DNA of 64,000 nucleotides from Streptomyces sp. AC550_RSS872 (GTDB lineage Bacteria > Actinomycetota > Actinomycetes > Streptomycetales > Streptomycetaceae), in contig NZ_JAGMUL010000208.1 of the NCBI RefSeq assembly GCF_019049285.1, positions 1 to 64,000 of the forward strand, in the 5' to 3' direction. The first letter of the stretch is position 1, and the number at the start of each line of letters is the position of its first letter. Position numbers and translations under genes: made by a program. Under the pieces are notes generated by a model, which was not told the DNA's origin, did not search any database, and was given only the letters and a program-made list of their open reading frames with translations. This document shows positions 49,286-57,768 of this stretch, piece by piece.

Positions 49286-49630
49286 ATGTCCGAACAGACC
49301 TTCATCCTCCACATCACCGAGCGCTCCCTGTGGGACGCGGCCCGCGAGCGCGGCACGTACGAGATGTCGACGCGTGGCCGCACCCTCCAGGAGGAGGGCT
49401 TCATCCACTGCTCGACCCGCACTCAACTCCCGTCCGTGGCCGCTTTCCTGTACGGCTCCTACGACGGCCCCGACGAGCTCGTGGTCCTGGTCGTGGACCC
49501 CGCGCGGCTCGACGCGCCGCTGAAGTACGAGGCGCCGGAGCCCGGGGAAGAGGAGTTCCCCCATGTGTACGGGCCGATTCCGGTGGACGCGGTGGTGGAT
49601 GTGGAGCCGTGGGCGAGGCTTCGCCGGTAG
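49286..49630 (+). CDS. DUF952 family protein
   Basis: The 114-residue protein has the DUF952 signatures ILHITERSLWDAARERG, GFIHCST and HVYGPIP. Function is unknown. It starts 9 bp after the sigma factor stop codon and is probably co-transcribed. Confidence 0.9.
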   Translation: MSEQTFILHITERSLWDAARERGTYEMSTRGRTLQEEGFIHCSTRTQLPSVAAFLYGSYDGPDELVVLVVDPARLDAPLKYEAPEPGEEEFPHVYGPIPVDAVVDVEPWARLRR

Positions 49631-49680
49631 TGCCGGGACGGGTGGTCGGCAGGGCCTTGCCGAACCGTGGGCCGACCTGC

Positions 49681-50427
49681 TCAGGTGCGCTGTTCGGCCA
49701 GCCCGCCCGTTTCCGGGTCCCGGCCCGTCAGACAGTACGTCCCTCCCGCCGGGTCGCGCATCACCGACCAGTGGGCGCCCTGGGCGACGAAGGCCGCGCC
49801 CAGCTCCTCGTGCCGGGCGCGGGTCGCCGCGATGTCCGCGCAGGCGAGGTCCAGATGGGCGGAGACGGCCCGCTCCTCGCCGAGCCGCTGGAGCAGGATG
49901 CGGACCGGCAGCCCGGTCGGCGGCCTGAGCACATGGAACTCCGGGCGGGAGCCGGGCGCCGACGCCCAGTCGGCCAACAGACCGCTCCAGAACCCGACTT
50001 CGCCGTCGTACAGCGACGGCGGTACGTCGACGCAGACCTGGTCGAGGCGACTGCCGCGCACCACGGGCGGCCGTACCGACTCCCCGTGCCAGGGCACGGC
50101 ACAGAACGACTGCCCGGCGGGCGAGCGCAGTGCGGCCCACCCCGCGTGCTCGGCGGCGATGCCCGCGCCCCGCTGAAGCGCCGACTTCACGAACTCCGGT
50201 ACGTCGTCCACGGCGAAGTCGAGATGCGCGCCTCCGGCGCCCGAGCCGACTGCCTGGACCTTCACACAGGAGTCGGCGCCCCTGCCCGGCAGCAGCGTCA
50301 CGAACTCCCCCTGATCACCCCGGAATTCGGACAGCCGTGTGTCCGTCACCGCGGTCCAGAAGGCGTGGGCCCGGGCGAAGGAGGCGGCGGGGCGGTCGAC
50401 GAAGGCGTACGTCCAGCGGATGCTCAT
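49681..50427 (-). CDS. VOC-superfamily (glyoxalase/bleomycin-resistance-like) protein
   Basis: The 248-residue protein has two tandem VOC modules: residues about 1-120 (YAFVDRPAASFARAHAFW, AHLDFAVDD) and about 125-245 (FWSGLLADW, AHLDLACADI, MRDPAGGTYCLTG). Proteins of this build bind small ligands or metals; the specific function is unknown. The start MSIRWTY matches the first strand. It is convergent with the DUF952 gene. Confidence 0.87.
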   Translation of the reverse strand: MSIRWTYAFVDRPAASFARAHAFWTAVTDTRLSEFRGDQGEFVTLLPGRGADSCVKVQAVGSGAGGAHLDFAVDDVPEFVKSALQRGAGIAAEHAGWAALRSPAGQSFCAVPWHGESVRPPVVRGSRLDQVCVDVPPSLYDGEVGFWSGLLADWASAPGSRPEFHVLRPPTGLPVRILLQRLGEERAVSAHLDLACADIAATRARHEELGAAFVAQGAHWSVMRDPAGGTYCLTGRDPETGGLAEQRT

Positions 50428-50621
50428 GCGGGCGATCGTAGATCCGGCGGCACGTTCACGGGCGCCGGATGGCGCCGCCCGCCCGCCTGACGCAGTTGTA
50501 CGGCGCCCTTCGCGGTCACCACTGCGGGTTCGCAGGACCCTTACCAACCGCGCGCCGACTCCTGGGACACGCTTTGCCATCGGTTCGCTGCGAATTGGCC
50601 CGCGCTTGTTTGCATTGGGGA

Positions 50622-51776
50622 ATGGACCACATCACGTTCCTGGTGGCGGTCGTCATCGTGACGGCCCTCGCCTTCGACTTCACCAACGGATTCCACGACA
50701 CGGCCAACGCGATGGCCACCTCCATCGCCACGGGGGCGCTCAAACCGAGGACGGCCGTGCTCATCAGCGGCATCCTGAACGTCGTCGGTGCCTTCCTCTC
50801 CACCGAGGTCGCCAAGACGATCTCCGGCGGCATCGTGGACGACACACTCGTCAGCCCGGGCATGATCTTCGCCGGGCTCGTCGGGGCCATTCTGTGGAAT
50901 CTGCTCACCTGGCTGGTCGGGCTGCCGTCCAGCTCGTCGCACGCGCTGTTCGGCGGGCTGATCGGGGCCGTCTGGGTGGGTGCGGGGTCGCATGGCGTGC
51001 ACTTTGACAAGGTTGTCGAGAAGGTGCTGATCCCGGCGGTGGCCTCGCCGATCGTCGCGGGGGTAGCGGCGCTGCTGGCCACCTACCTGGCGTACAGGCT
51101 CACCGCTCGCGCCCGGAGCCAGTCCGTCACCAAGGGCTTCCGCGTCGGGCAGATCGCCTCGGCCTCGCTCGTGTCCCTGGCGCACGGCACCAACGACGCG
51201 CAGAAGACGATGGGCGTCATCACGCTGACCCTGATCTCGGCGGGCGCGCTCGGCCACGACGCGGGGCCGCCCCTCTGGGTGATCGCCTCGGCCGGCCTGG
51301 CGATCGGCCTGGGCACCTACCTCGGTGGCTGGCGGATCATCCGCACCATGGGCAAGGGCCTGACGGAGATCCAGTCCCCGCAGGGCTTCGCCGCCGAGAC
51401 GGCCTCCACGACCGTCATCCTCACCTCGGCCCACCTGGGCTTCGCCCTGTCCACCACGCAGGTCGCCTCGGGCAGCATCCTCGGCGCGGGCCTGGGCCGC
51501 CGGCTGGCGGAGGTCCGCTGGGGCGTGGCCGGGCGCATGGTCGTGGCCTGGATGGTCACTCTGCCCGCCGCCGCGCTGGTCGGCGGCGTCTCGGCGAGCG
51601 TGGTCAAGCACGGCGGCAACGTCGGTACGGCTGTGGTCGCCGTGGTCGGCGCCGCCGTGGCCGCCGGCATCGTGCTGGTCTCCCGGCGCAACCCGGTGTC
51701 CGCGCACAACGTGAACGACGCCCACGAGGTCACGATCCGCGGCACCGAGCCGGCCAAGGTCGGTACAGCCGCCTGA
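50622..51776 (+). CDS. inorganic phosphate transporter, PiT family
   Basis: The 384-residue protein has about ten membrane helices and both PiT signatures: FDFTNGFHDTANAMA near the N-terminus and SLAHGTNDAQKTMGV in the second half. It imports phosphate with protons or cations. The ATG has only a weak GGGGA upstream. I see no convincing PHO box. A small membrane-protein gene follows, a usual neighbour of pit genes in Streptomyces. Confidence 0.94.
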   Translation: MDHITFLVAVVIVTALAFDFTNGFHDTANAMATSIATGALKPRTAVLISGILNVVGAFLSTEVAKTISGGIVDDTLVSPGMIFAGLVGAILWNLLTWLVGLPSSSSHALFGGLIGAVWVGAGSHGVHFDKVVEKVLIPAVASPIVAGVAALLATYLAYRLTARARSQSVTKGFRVGQIASASLVSLAHGTNDAQKTMGVITLTLISAGALGHDAGPPLWVIASAGLAIGLGTYLGGWRIIRTMGKGLTEIQSPQGFAAETASTTVILTSAHLGFALSTTQVASGSILGAGLGRRLAEVRWGVAGRMVVAWMVTLPAAALVGGVSASVVKHGGNVGTAVVAVVGAAVAAGIVLVSRRNPVSAHNVNDAHEVTIRGTEPAKVGTAA

Positions 51777-51854
51777 GACAGACGCGGCCGCCTGAGACAC
51801 GGCCGTACGAGACGCGGCCGTACGAGACAAGTCGTACGAGACAAGGGGAGTCCC
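51774..51854. repeat. degenerate tandem repeat starting at the pit stop codon
   Basis: Units begin TGAGACAGACGCGGCCGCC, TGAGACACGGCCGTAC, GAGACGCGGCCGTAC, GAGACAAGTCGTAC and GAGACAAGG. The first TGA is the stop codon of the phosphate transporter gene, and the unit start matches that of the repeat at 45041. Confidence 0.75.
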
Positions 51855-51857
51855 ATC

Positions 51858-52091
51858 ATGAACCTCGACTGGACCGCACTCGGCCAGGTCGCCGCGGTGA
51901 GCCTCGCCGTGACCGTGGCCGTGGTCGCCGTCTTCGCCCTCGGCGTGCTGGGCCTGGCCCGCTACGACGGGGCGCGCGAGGAGGCCGGCGGCACCTCCGC
52001 GCTGGGCCTCACGCAGGCCGGGCTGTGCTTCGTCGCCTGCGCGGCGGTGGTGGCGTACGGGATCTATCTGATCGTGCCGCAGTTCCACTGA
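51858..52091 (+). CDS. small two-helix membrane protein downstream of pit
   Basis: The 77-residue protein has two membrane helices (VAAVSLAVTVAVVAVFALGVLG and LCFVACAAVVAYGIYLIV) joined by a charged loop (ARYDGAREEAGG). AAGGGGAG precedes the ATG. It follows the phosphate transporter and probably belongs to its operon; function is unknown. A strong terminator follows. Confidence 0.85.
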   Translation: MNLDWTALGQVAAVSLAVTVAVVAVFALGVLGLARYDGAREEAGGTSALGLTQAGLCFVACAAVVAYGIYLIVPQFH

Positions 52092-52100
52092 CGGATCCCG

Positions 52101-52142
52101 GCACTCAGGGCCCGGCCGGGGGAACGGCCGGGCCCTGAGTGC
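52101..52142. terminator. strong hairpin terminator after the pit operon
   Basis: GCACTCAGGGCCCGGCCG (52101-52118) and CGGCCGGGCCCTGAGTGC (52125-52142) form a perfect 18-bp stem with a 6-base loop. It lies between convergent genes and may act in both directions. Confidence 0.9.
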
Positions 52143-52173
52143 TGCTGATCCCTGCTTGCTGCCGGATCCCTGC

Positions 52174-53745
52174 TCAGAGCCGCTCGTAAGCCGTCACGCG
52201 TCGCCCACGGACCTGTATGTCCGCCACCACCGTGAAGTGCTCCTTGAGTACGGCGGTCTTCGTCCTGTCCCGCTCGGCGGACACGGGCCGCGCCACCGCG
52301 GGCACGTCGGTGACCAGCAGTATGCGCCGCTGCGCCAGCATCGCGTCCCGTATCCGGGCCGGAGCCGCCTCCTCGCCCTTCAGCGTCCCCGACGCGACGG
52401 GGCCTTCCGCCAGCGCTATGTCCCGCAGGCCGGCGAAGTCGTCGGGGCAGACCAGCGCGGTGTCGCGCCGGGCCGCCGGTACGAAGACCACCGCGTCCCC
52501 GTCCTGCTTCAGCCCTCGTACGTCGGCCGCCACCGCCAGGACGTCGTCCACCCGGCTCGACGGGGACCGCTTGGCCAGCGACTGAGGCAAAAGGGCGACG
52601 ACCGCCACGGTGACCGCGAGCGGGACGAGCCAGGGCGCCGCTCTCGGAAACCGCGGCCCGGCCGCCCGTACGGCGCTACCCAGTGCCGTGCCGATCAGGA
52701 GGGCCAGCCCGAGCATGCTGAACAGCACATAGCGGTCCAGGAAGAGCGGTCGGGCCAGGGAGAGCCCGAGGAGGCCGAGCTGCGGCACGGCCAGCAGCGG
52801 CAGCCCGACCGCCGCCACCGACAGCCGTCCCGCGTACGGTCGGTCCAGCAGGGCCGCGAGACCGCCGATCGTCAGCAGGATCGCCGGGCCGATCAGCATG
52901 TGCCAGGTCAGCGGCGGGATCCAGGACACCTGGGCGGACTGGTGCCGGCTGAACAGGACCAGCGGCAGTACGGCCGCCACGGCTGCCGTCGCGGCCGACG
53001 CCCAGCACATCCAGGTGCGACGCCGGGCCCGTACCCAGAGCAGGGTCGCCAGGTGGGCGGGCAGGATCAGCAGGGACAGCCAGTTCAGCAGCCCGCAGAC
53101 CGCGACCGTGCCGGCGTACGCGGCCCAGTGCACCGGGCGGCCACGTCCCTCCAGGGCGGTCACCAGCAGCAGGGTCGCGATCCCGGCTCCGGCCGTGACC
53201 AACGCGTACGGGCGACCCTCCTGGAGATAGAACTGCACGGCCGGAAGCAGCCCGAACGCAAGCCCTCCCGCCAGGCCGGCCCAGACCCCGGCCAGCCGTT
53301 GCCCGATGACCGTCACACAGGCCGCCGCCACCGCCATGGCCAGCACGGAGGGCAGACGCAGGGACGTGGTGCCGGCGCCGAAGCAGGCGAAGACGCCGTG
53401 CATCAGCAGGTAGTAGAGCCCGTGCACGGCGTCGACCTGCCCCAGCATGTGCCAGATGTCGCCGACCGGCCGCCGGGCCACCTGCCAGGTCGCGGCCTCG
53501 TCCCGCCACACACTGTGCTGCCGGGACAGCCCCCACAGGCCGAGCGCGAGGGTCCACAGCAGCGGGATCGGCCAAAGAGGCAGGCGGCGGCGCAGGGGGT
53601 TCTCCCGGGAGTCGGCGTTCCATCCGGCGGGGGTCGGCCAGGCCGCCGGGTGACTGGTCCCCTGATGCGGTCCCCACTCGCCCGCTCGTCGCAGAGCACG
53701 AGGAACCCCGCCCCGGCCGCGCGGGCCGGGACGGGGTCGGAGCAC
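52174..53745 (-). CDS. glycosyltransferase family 39-like (PMT/ArnT-type) membrane protein
   Basis: The protein has up to 523 residues with about eleven membrane helices. The first external loop has SVWRDEAATWQVA, where the DE pair is the usual catalytic/metal-binding motif of GT-C glycosyltransferases. A soluble C-terminal domain follows (about residues 400-523). Such enzymes transfer sugars from polyprenyl-phosphate carriers at the membrane. The start is uncertain: the GTG at 53745 adds about 54 mostly basic, low-complexity residues before the first helix, coded by a GC-rich inverted repeat (53708-53735), and has no clear ribosome site. Confidence 0.8.
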   Translation of the reverse strand: MLRPRPGPRGRGGVPRALRRAGEWGPHQGTSHPAAWPTPAGWNADSRENPLRRRLPLWPIPLLWTLALGLWGLSRQHSVWRDEAATWQVARRPVGDIWHMLGQVDAVHGLYYLLMHGVFACFGAGTTSLRLPSVLAMAVAAACVTVIGQRLAGVWAGLAGGLAFGLLPAVQFYLQEGRPYALVTAGAGIATLLLVTALEGRGRPVHWAAYAGTVAVCGLLNWLSLLILPAHLATLLWVRARRRTWMCWASAATAAVAAVLPLVLFSRHQSAQVSWIPPLTWHMLIGPAILLTIGGLAALLDRPYAGRLSVAAVGLPLLAVPQLGLLGLSLARPLFLDRYVLFSMLGLALLIGTALGSAVRAAGPRFPRAAPWLVPLAVTVAVVALLPQSLAKRSPSSRVDDVLAVAADVRGLKQDGDAVVFVPAARRDTALVCPDDFAGLRDIALAEGPVASGTLKGEEAAPARIRDAMLAQRRILLVTDVPAVARPVSAERDRTKTAVLKEHFTVVADIQVRGRRVTAYERL

Positions 53746-53901
53746 TGCTCACTCCCCTGTGAATTCACCAAAACCTACGGGACGGGAAGGATCCACGGCC
53801 ACCGTCCGGCGCGTGAACACAATCACCGCGAATACAGGGAACCGAGCGAGACACCGGGTGGCCAATATGCCCTTTTTGTCCGGTAGTTAAGGATGTGGTC
53901 A

Positions 53902-54837
53902 TCATGCCGCCCGTGCCCGCAGCGCCGTGACGGCCCAGTCGACCGCCGGTGCCAGCGGCTCCGGGGGCGGCCAGCCGTTGATCAGGGCGAGGAGGTGGAG
54001 GTAGCGGTCCCTGCGGGGGTCGTTCGCCGCCTCCAGGCGTTGCAGCAGCCGGCGTCGCGGTTCGGCGGGGACGGGGTGGCCGTGGGTGGCCGCACATCGG
54101 GCGACCAGGGTCGCGACGACGGGGTCTGCCTGCGGTGATTCAGGGTTGATGCCCGATGTGACGGCGGGCCGCACGACATCGCGGGTGATCGCCACGGCAT
54201 CGGGGCGCGGCGGTGCGGTGACGCCGTCGGACGCGTCCGTCGTGCTGCTGCGGGTCATGCGTCGCAGGCTGGCCCGGAAGTCGGCGTCGAGGGAGAGTTC
54301 GGCCAACTCCACCCAGGCCGCCGCCTGTTCCTCCGTGGGCAGGTCGGGCAGCTCGGGTGTCATGGAGCGCTGGGCCGCGGCCAGTGCGGGGCCTGGGCGG
54401 GGGCCTTCGAAGACGGCGTCGAGGAAGTCGTCGACCACCTTCTGTTTCTCGGAAGGGGACAGCCCGGCCAGCTCGTGCATGAGTTCCATCTCCTCGAAGG
54501 TGGGCTCGCGCCGGGCGGCAGCGGTCAGGACCGCCCGCCGCAGACGCAGGACGCCGATCTGTAGGTCCAGCGTGGCAGCGTGCTCCGCGGCGACCTGGCC
54601 GAGCGTCAGTTCCCGGTCCATGACGCGCCGGATCATGTCGAGGCCGAGCCCCAGTTCGCGCAGGGTCCGTACGAAGGCCAGACGGGTCACGGCATCAGGG
54701 CCGTACCGGCGATAGCCGGCGGCCGTACGGTCGGCCGGCGTCACGATGCCGCGATCGGAGTAGAACCGGATCGTCTTCACCGTCAGCCCGGTACGACGGG
54801 CCAGCTCACCGATCGAGTAAAGGATGCCGTCACGCAT
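53902..54837 (-). CDS. MerR-family transcriptional regulator
   Basis: The 311-residue protein has a MerR winged helix at the N-terminus (YSIGELARRTGLTVKTIRFYSDRG, then AGYRRYGPDAVTRLAFV) and a coiled dimer helix (LRELGLGLDMIRRVMD). A helical C-terminal domain of about 190 residues follows that may bind a ligand; I do not recognise it. It stands alone beside the decayed island at 54.9-56.8 kb. Confidence 0.9.
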   Translation of the reverse strand: MRDGILYSIGELARRTGLTVKTIRFYSDRGIVTPADRTAAGYRRYGPDAVTRLAFVRTLRELGLGLDMIRRVMDRELTLGQVAAEHAATLDLQIGVLRLRRAVLTAAARREPTFEEMELMHELAGLSPSEKQKVVDDFLDAVFEGPRPGPALAAAQRSMTPELPDLPTEEQAAAWVELAELSLDADFRASLRRMTRSSTTDASDGVTAPPRPDAVAITRDVVRPAVTSGINPESPQADPVVATLVARCAATHGHPVPAEPRRRLLQRLEAANDPRRDRYLHLLALINGWPPPEPLAPAVDWAVTALRARAA

Positions 54838-54884
54838 GACCCCACCTTCGTGTCTCCCCCTGCGGGAGACTCAAGTCTGCATGC

Positions 54885-54960
54885 CCGGACCCGCGAACAA
54901 GACCGCACCCGAACCCTCACGACCGCCGTTCTCGGCGGCCTGCGGGCCGGGGGTGGGAGG
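54885..54960 (+). pseudogene. tyrosine integrase 3' remnant, copy 1
   Basis: The plus-strand frame reads EQDRTRTLTTAVLGGLRAG, which aligns with EEDRTRTAMDAVFGGLRTG in the larger remnant at 56.7 kb, and the DNA is visibly related. Only about 20 codons of the extreme C-terminal tail of a Streptomyces phage/AICE-type integrase remain. It has no start and is not functional. Confidence 0.6.
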
Positions 54961-55046
54961 TGGAGCAGGCGATCGGAGAGACCGCGGGCGCGATGCTCGG
55001 GGTGCGGATGACGTCTGCCGGACGGCCATGCCAAGCACTGGCGACT

Positions 55047-55442
55047 TCAGGTCTGCTGCCCGTCACACACGACGGTTCCGGCCACCGTGTGAGGGATCTT
55101 CGATCCACATGCGACCATCTGCCGGTCCAGCCGCAGCGTGTACGCCTTTCCGCTCACGTGGTAGTCGATCCATGCGGTGTCGATGAAGCCGCCCTGCTTG
55201 CCCACGTCCAGGACGAACAGCAACTCGGGGAAGCCGGCACCTTCCTGGTCTTGATCGGTGCAGCTCTGGGTGATGCGGCTGCCTGCGCGGGCGTCCGCGT
55301 AGTGCCCGGGTGCCTTTCGCTTCTGGAAGTGCGGGGGCTCACCCAGGGCGGCGCCGATGTAGCCCGCGTCGACGCTCGCACCAAGATCGCAGTTGCTCCA
55401 GGCCGTGATGTGCGGTGTGCGGTCTTGGAACGGCTGCCTCAA
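55047..55442 (-). CDS. hypothetical protein, possibly a truncated secreted protein
   Basis: The 131-residue frame has protein-like composition with three or four cysteines (NCDLG, QSCTDQDQ, MVACGSK, VVCDG) and hydrophobic beta-type strands (GAGFPELLFVLDVG, WIDYHVSGKAYTLRL). Related actinobacterial proteins of this look are exported, but no signal peptide is present, and the first 15 residues look foreign. It may be a fragment whose 5' end was lost in the rearrangements of this island. No family is recognised. Confidence 0.45.
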   Translation of the reverse strand: MRQPFQDRTPHITAWSNCDLGASVDAGYIGAALGEPPHFQKRKAPGHYADARAGSRITQSCTDQDQEGAGFPELLFVLDVGKQGGFIDTAWIDYHVSGKAYTLRLDRQMVACGSKIPHTVAGTVVCDGQQT

Positions 55443-55529
55443 CCGGTCCGTTGCGCCGCTGGGGCATGGGCGCTGGGAGGAGGAACTTCAAACACCGGTT
55501 TCTTCAGCCTCGGAGGGGCATCGGAGTTC

Positions 55530-56030
55530 CTATTGCCAGCCGTCGAGGGAGACCTCCGGGCCTCCCGCGAGGTAGCGGTGGAGGGCGCCTGAGGTGGTGT
55601 CCACGAAGTTCTCGGGGATTGCGGCGGCGTCGACCCACCGGACCTGGGCGTGCTTGCGCGGTTCGCGGTTCTCGGGTTCGCCAGTCCAGTCGTGGGCGGC
55701 GAAGACGACGGTGAGGAAGCCGTTGGGGGCCTCCACACCCCAAGCGCCATGGATGACGTGGGCGACCTTCAGCGACTCTGGCTTCACCGTCAGGCCGGTC
55801 TCCTCGTACAGCTCGCGCACGGCCGTTTCCGTGATGGGCTCGCCGGGTTCGCTCTTGCCGACGGGGAGGTCCCACATGCCCTGGGCGAACTTGGCGTTCT
55901 GGCCGCGCTGGAGGAGGACGACGCGGTTGGCGGCCTTGTCGTGGACGATGACGGCGGCGGCCAGCAGGGTCATGGACTCGTGGGCGGGCGGGAGGGCTTT
56001 GGGCTGGTCGTCGGGTTGCGGCTTGGCCAT
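55530..56030 (-). CDS. NUDIX hydrolase
   Basis: The 166-residue protein has a complete Nudix box, GKSEPGEPITETAVRELYEETGLTV (G-x5-E-x7-RELxEExG), for Mg-dependent hydrolysis of nucleoside diphosphate derivatives. The flanking strand LLAAAVIVHDKAANRVVLLQRG also fits. GGAGG precedes the ATG at 56030. The substrate is unknown. It is the only intact gene between the two integrase remnants. Confidence 0.9.
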   Translation of the reverse strand: MAKPQPDDQPKALPPAHESMTLLAAAVIVHDKAANRVVLLQRGQNAKFAQGMWDLPVGKSEPGEPITETAVRELYEETGLTVKPESLKVAHVIHGAWGVEAPNGFLTVVFAAHDWTGEPENREPRKHAQVRWVDAAAIPENFVDTTSGALHRYLAGGPEVSLDGWQ

Positions 56031-56132
56031 GGTTACGGTCCTCCGTCGGCAGCCTTGGACAGATGGGGCCAGTGCTTTGCGAGCACAACGGGCCCCGGCC
56101 CTCAGGCCCCCTGCCCTCAAGCTCAGGTCGCA

Positions 56133-56390
56133 TCATGCAGCAGCGCGTCGGTTCTCGACGGCGAGGGCGCCGAGGGCTTCCTTCTCTGGCGGGTAGATGG
56201 CGCGGATGTTGGCGACCTGCTGTTCGCGGGTGGCGGTCGGGTTGACGTCGGCCCGTCCCTCGCCGTCGAGCAGTGTCTCGAAGTCGGGGTACTCGGTGAC
56301 CCGCTTGACCTTGACTTCACAGGTCTCGTCGGTGCCCTTGATACGGAAGCGAATGACTTCGCCGACGGAGAGGTCGGCGAGGTGCAGGCC
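56133..56390 (-). pseudogene. ASCH-domain protein, C-terminal fragment
   Basis: About 85 codons remain of an ASCH-domain protein: LSVGEVIRFRIKG, CEVKVKRVTEYPDFETLL and VANIRAIYPPEKEALGALAVE. The N-terminal part with the first strands is missing; upstream of about 56390 the frame continues into unrelated sequence. The continuing open frame might still be translated as a chimaera, but the fold is incomplete. Confidence 0.6.
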
Positions 56391-56489
56391 ACGATCGAGC
56401 GGGCCCGCACGATCCTCGTCGAACCCATCGCCCGACACGGGGCCTTCGAGGTCATGCGCCTGAGCGGCATCCTCGTCCGCCGTCGCTGA
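56385..56489 (+). pseudogene. unidentified C-terminal coding remnant
   Basis: On the plus strand the frame reads ATIERARTILVEPIARHG and then AFEVMRLSGILVRRR before a stop at 56489. It looks like the C-terminus of a regular protein, but sequence upstream of it is the ASCH fragment on the other strand. I cannot name the family. Confidence 0.35.
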
Positions 56490-56559
56490 GAGCCGACTTG
56501 GCTGTCGCCGTCCGCCGCTTTCCACAGGCCGTTCGCGCACCGTCATGGGCGGGTGCTCT

Positions 56560-56785
56560 GCTCTTCTTCGCCTCCGCTCTCATCGCCGGCGGAGCGAGCC
56601 TGACGCAGGTCCAACTCGTCCTCGGCCACGCGTCCGCCGTCATCACGCTGCGGATCTGCGCCCACCTGTGGCCGGGCGAAGAAGACCGCACCCGGACCGC
56701 CATGGACGCCGTGTTCGGCGGCCTGCGGACCGGGTGCGGACAGGAAGACACTGCAAGCAAAGAAATTGCAGGTCAGAGGGCATGA
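56560..56785 (+). pseudogene. tyrosine integrase 3' remnant, copy 2
   Basis: The frame reads FFASALIAGGASLTQVQLVL, GHASAVITLRICAHLWPGEE and DRTRTAMDAVFGGLRTGCGQ, the C-terminal part of a Streptomyces site-specific integrase. The HxxR arginine box normally just upstream (HDLRH) is absent, and the catalytic Tyr expected in RIYAHLWPG is Cys. The gene is thus truncated and catalytically dead. Its stop codon is 7 bp from the sodN stop codon. Confidence 0.85.
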
Positions 56786-56792
56786 TCCAAGA

Positions 56793-57188
56793 TCAGGCCT
56801 TCTTCGTCTCCCAGAAGATCTTGTCGATCTGGGCGATGTAGTCCAGAGCCTTCTGACCGCTCGCCGGGTCGGTGGACGCCTTGGCGGCCGAGAGGGCCTT
56901 CAGGGCGTCGTTGACCAGCTGGTGCAGCTCCGGGTACTTCTCGAAGTGCGGGGGCTTGAAGTAGTCGCTCCAGAGCACCGAGACGTGGTGCTTCGCGAGC
57001 TCGGCGCGCTGCTCCTTGATGACGGTGGCACGCGCCTGGAAGTGCGGGTCGTCGTTGGCGGCCATCTTTTCCTGCACGGCCTTCACCGACTCCGCCTCGA
57101 TGCGGGCCTGGGCCGGGTCGTACACACCGCAGGGCAGGTCGCAGTGTGCGCTGACCTTGACCTTGGGGGCAAACAGGCGGGAAAGCAT
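56793..57188 (-). CDS. sodN: nickel superoxide dismutase
   Basis: NiSOD removes superoxide in the cytoplasm. The 131-residue precursor has a 14-residue leader ending just before HCDLPCG, the nickel hook in which the N-terminal His, Cys2 and Cys6 of the mature protein bind Ni. The helical remainder (KPPHFEKYPELHQLVNDAL) matches the family. GAGGAAGGA precedes the ATG. The leader-cleaving protease gene sodX is divergent. Nickel supply controls sodN in S. coelicolor. Confidence 0.97.
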   Translation of the reverse strand: MLSRLFAPKVKVSAHCDLPCGVYDPAQARIEAESVKAVQEKMAANDDPHFQARATVIKEQRAELAKHHVSVLWSDYFKPPHFEKYPELHQLVNDALKALSAAKASTDPASGQKALDYIAQIDKIFWETKKA

Positions 57189-57333
57189 GGAGCATTCCTT
57201 CCTCGTGATCGTCTTCTCAGGTGGGACATTACTCCCTGCAAGACGGGTTTTCGCGAGTGCCCCCATGGGCTTAGGACAAAAGTCCAGGGTCAGACTGAGA
57301 CTGGTGGAGGACAGTACCGGGGAGGTGCCGGGG

Positions 57334-57768
57334 ATGCCGGAGTTGTCGCAGGACGCCGAGCGCGGGCGGGCCGCTCAGCCCTTCGGGTGGGCCGAGGTGA
57401 CCGGGCCGTCGATGGTGCCCACGCTGTATCACGGCGATCTGCTCGTGGTGTGGCACCGGGGACGGATCCGTCCCGGGGACGTGGTGGTGCTGCGGCATCC
57501 GTTCCAGCAGGACCTGCTGGTCGTCAAGCGTGCCGCCGAGAAGCGTGAAGGCGGGTGGTGGGTCCTCGGGGACAACGCCTACGCCGGTGGCGACAGCACC
57601 GACTACGGAGTGGTGCCGGACGAGCTGATCCTGGGCAAGGTCCGGCTGCGCTACCGGCCGCGCAAGCCCGGTCAGCGCTCGCCGTTCGCGCTGGCGCGCT
57701 GGGCGCTGTCGGCGGTGCGGCTCGTGCTCGCCGACCGGTCCGCCTCCAGGCGTTTGCGGGCGCGGTAG
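57334..57768 (+). CDS. sodX: nickel-type superoxide dismutase maturation protease
   Basis: SodX is an S26 (signal-peptidase-type) protease that removes the SodN leader to free the nickel-binding His. The 144-residue protein has the catalytic Ser in VTGPSMVPTL and the Lys in LLVVKRAAE, and the box WWVLGDNAY. It has no membrane helix, fitting cytoplasmic action. The ATG at 57334 follows GGGGAGG; a GTG three codons upstream is possible. Its 3' end overlaps the convergent CGNR gene by 97 bp. Confidence 0.94.
   Translation: MPELSQDAERGRAAQPFGWAEVTGPSMVPTLYHGDLLVVWHRGRIRPGDVVVLRHPFQQDLLVVKRAAEKREGGWWVLGDNAYAGGDSTDYGVVPDELILGKVRLRYRPRKPGQRSPFALARWALSAVRLVLADRSASRRLRAR

Noticed and set aside
50500..50621. 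PHO box upstream of the phosphate transporter
   Set aside because: I found no pair of GTTCACC-like 11-bp repeats at proper spacing; the best matches are too weak to report.
54838..56792. tRNA gene or attachment site near the integrase remnants
   Set aside because: No tRNA-like cloverleaf or matching att core could be identified by eye in the island or beside it.
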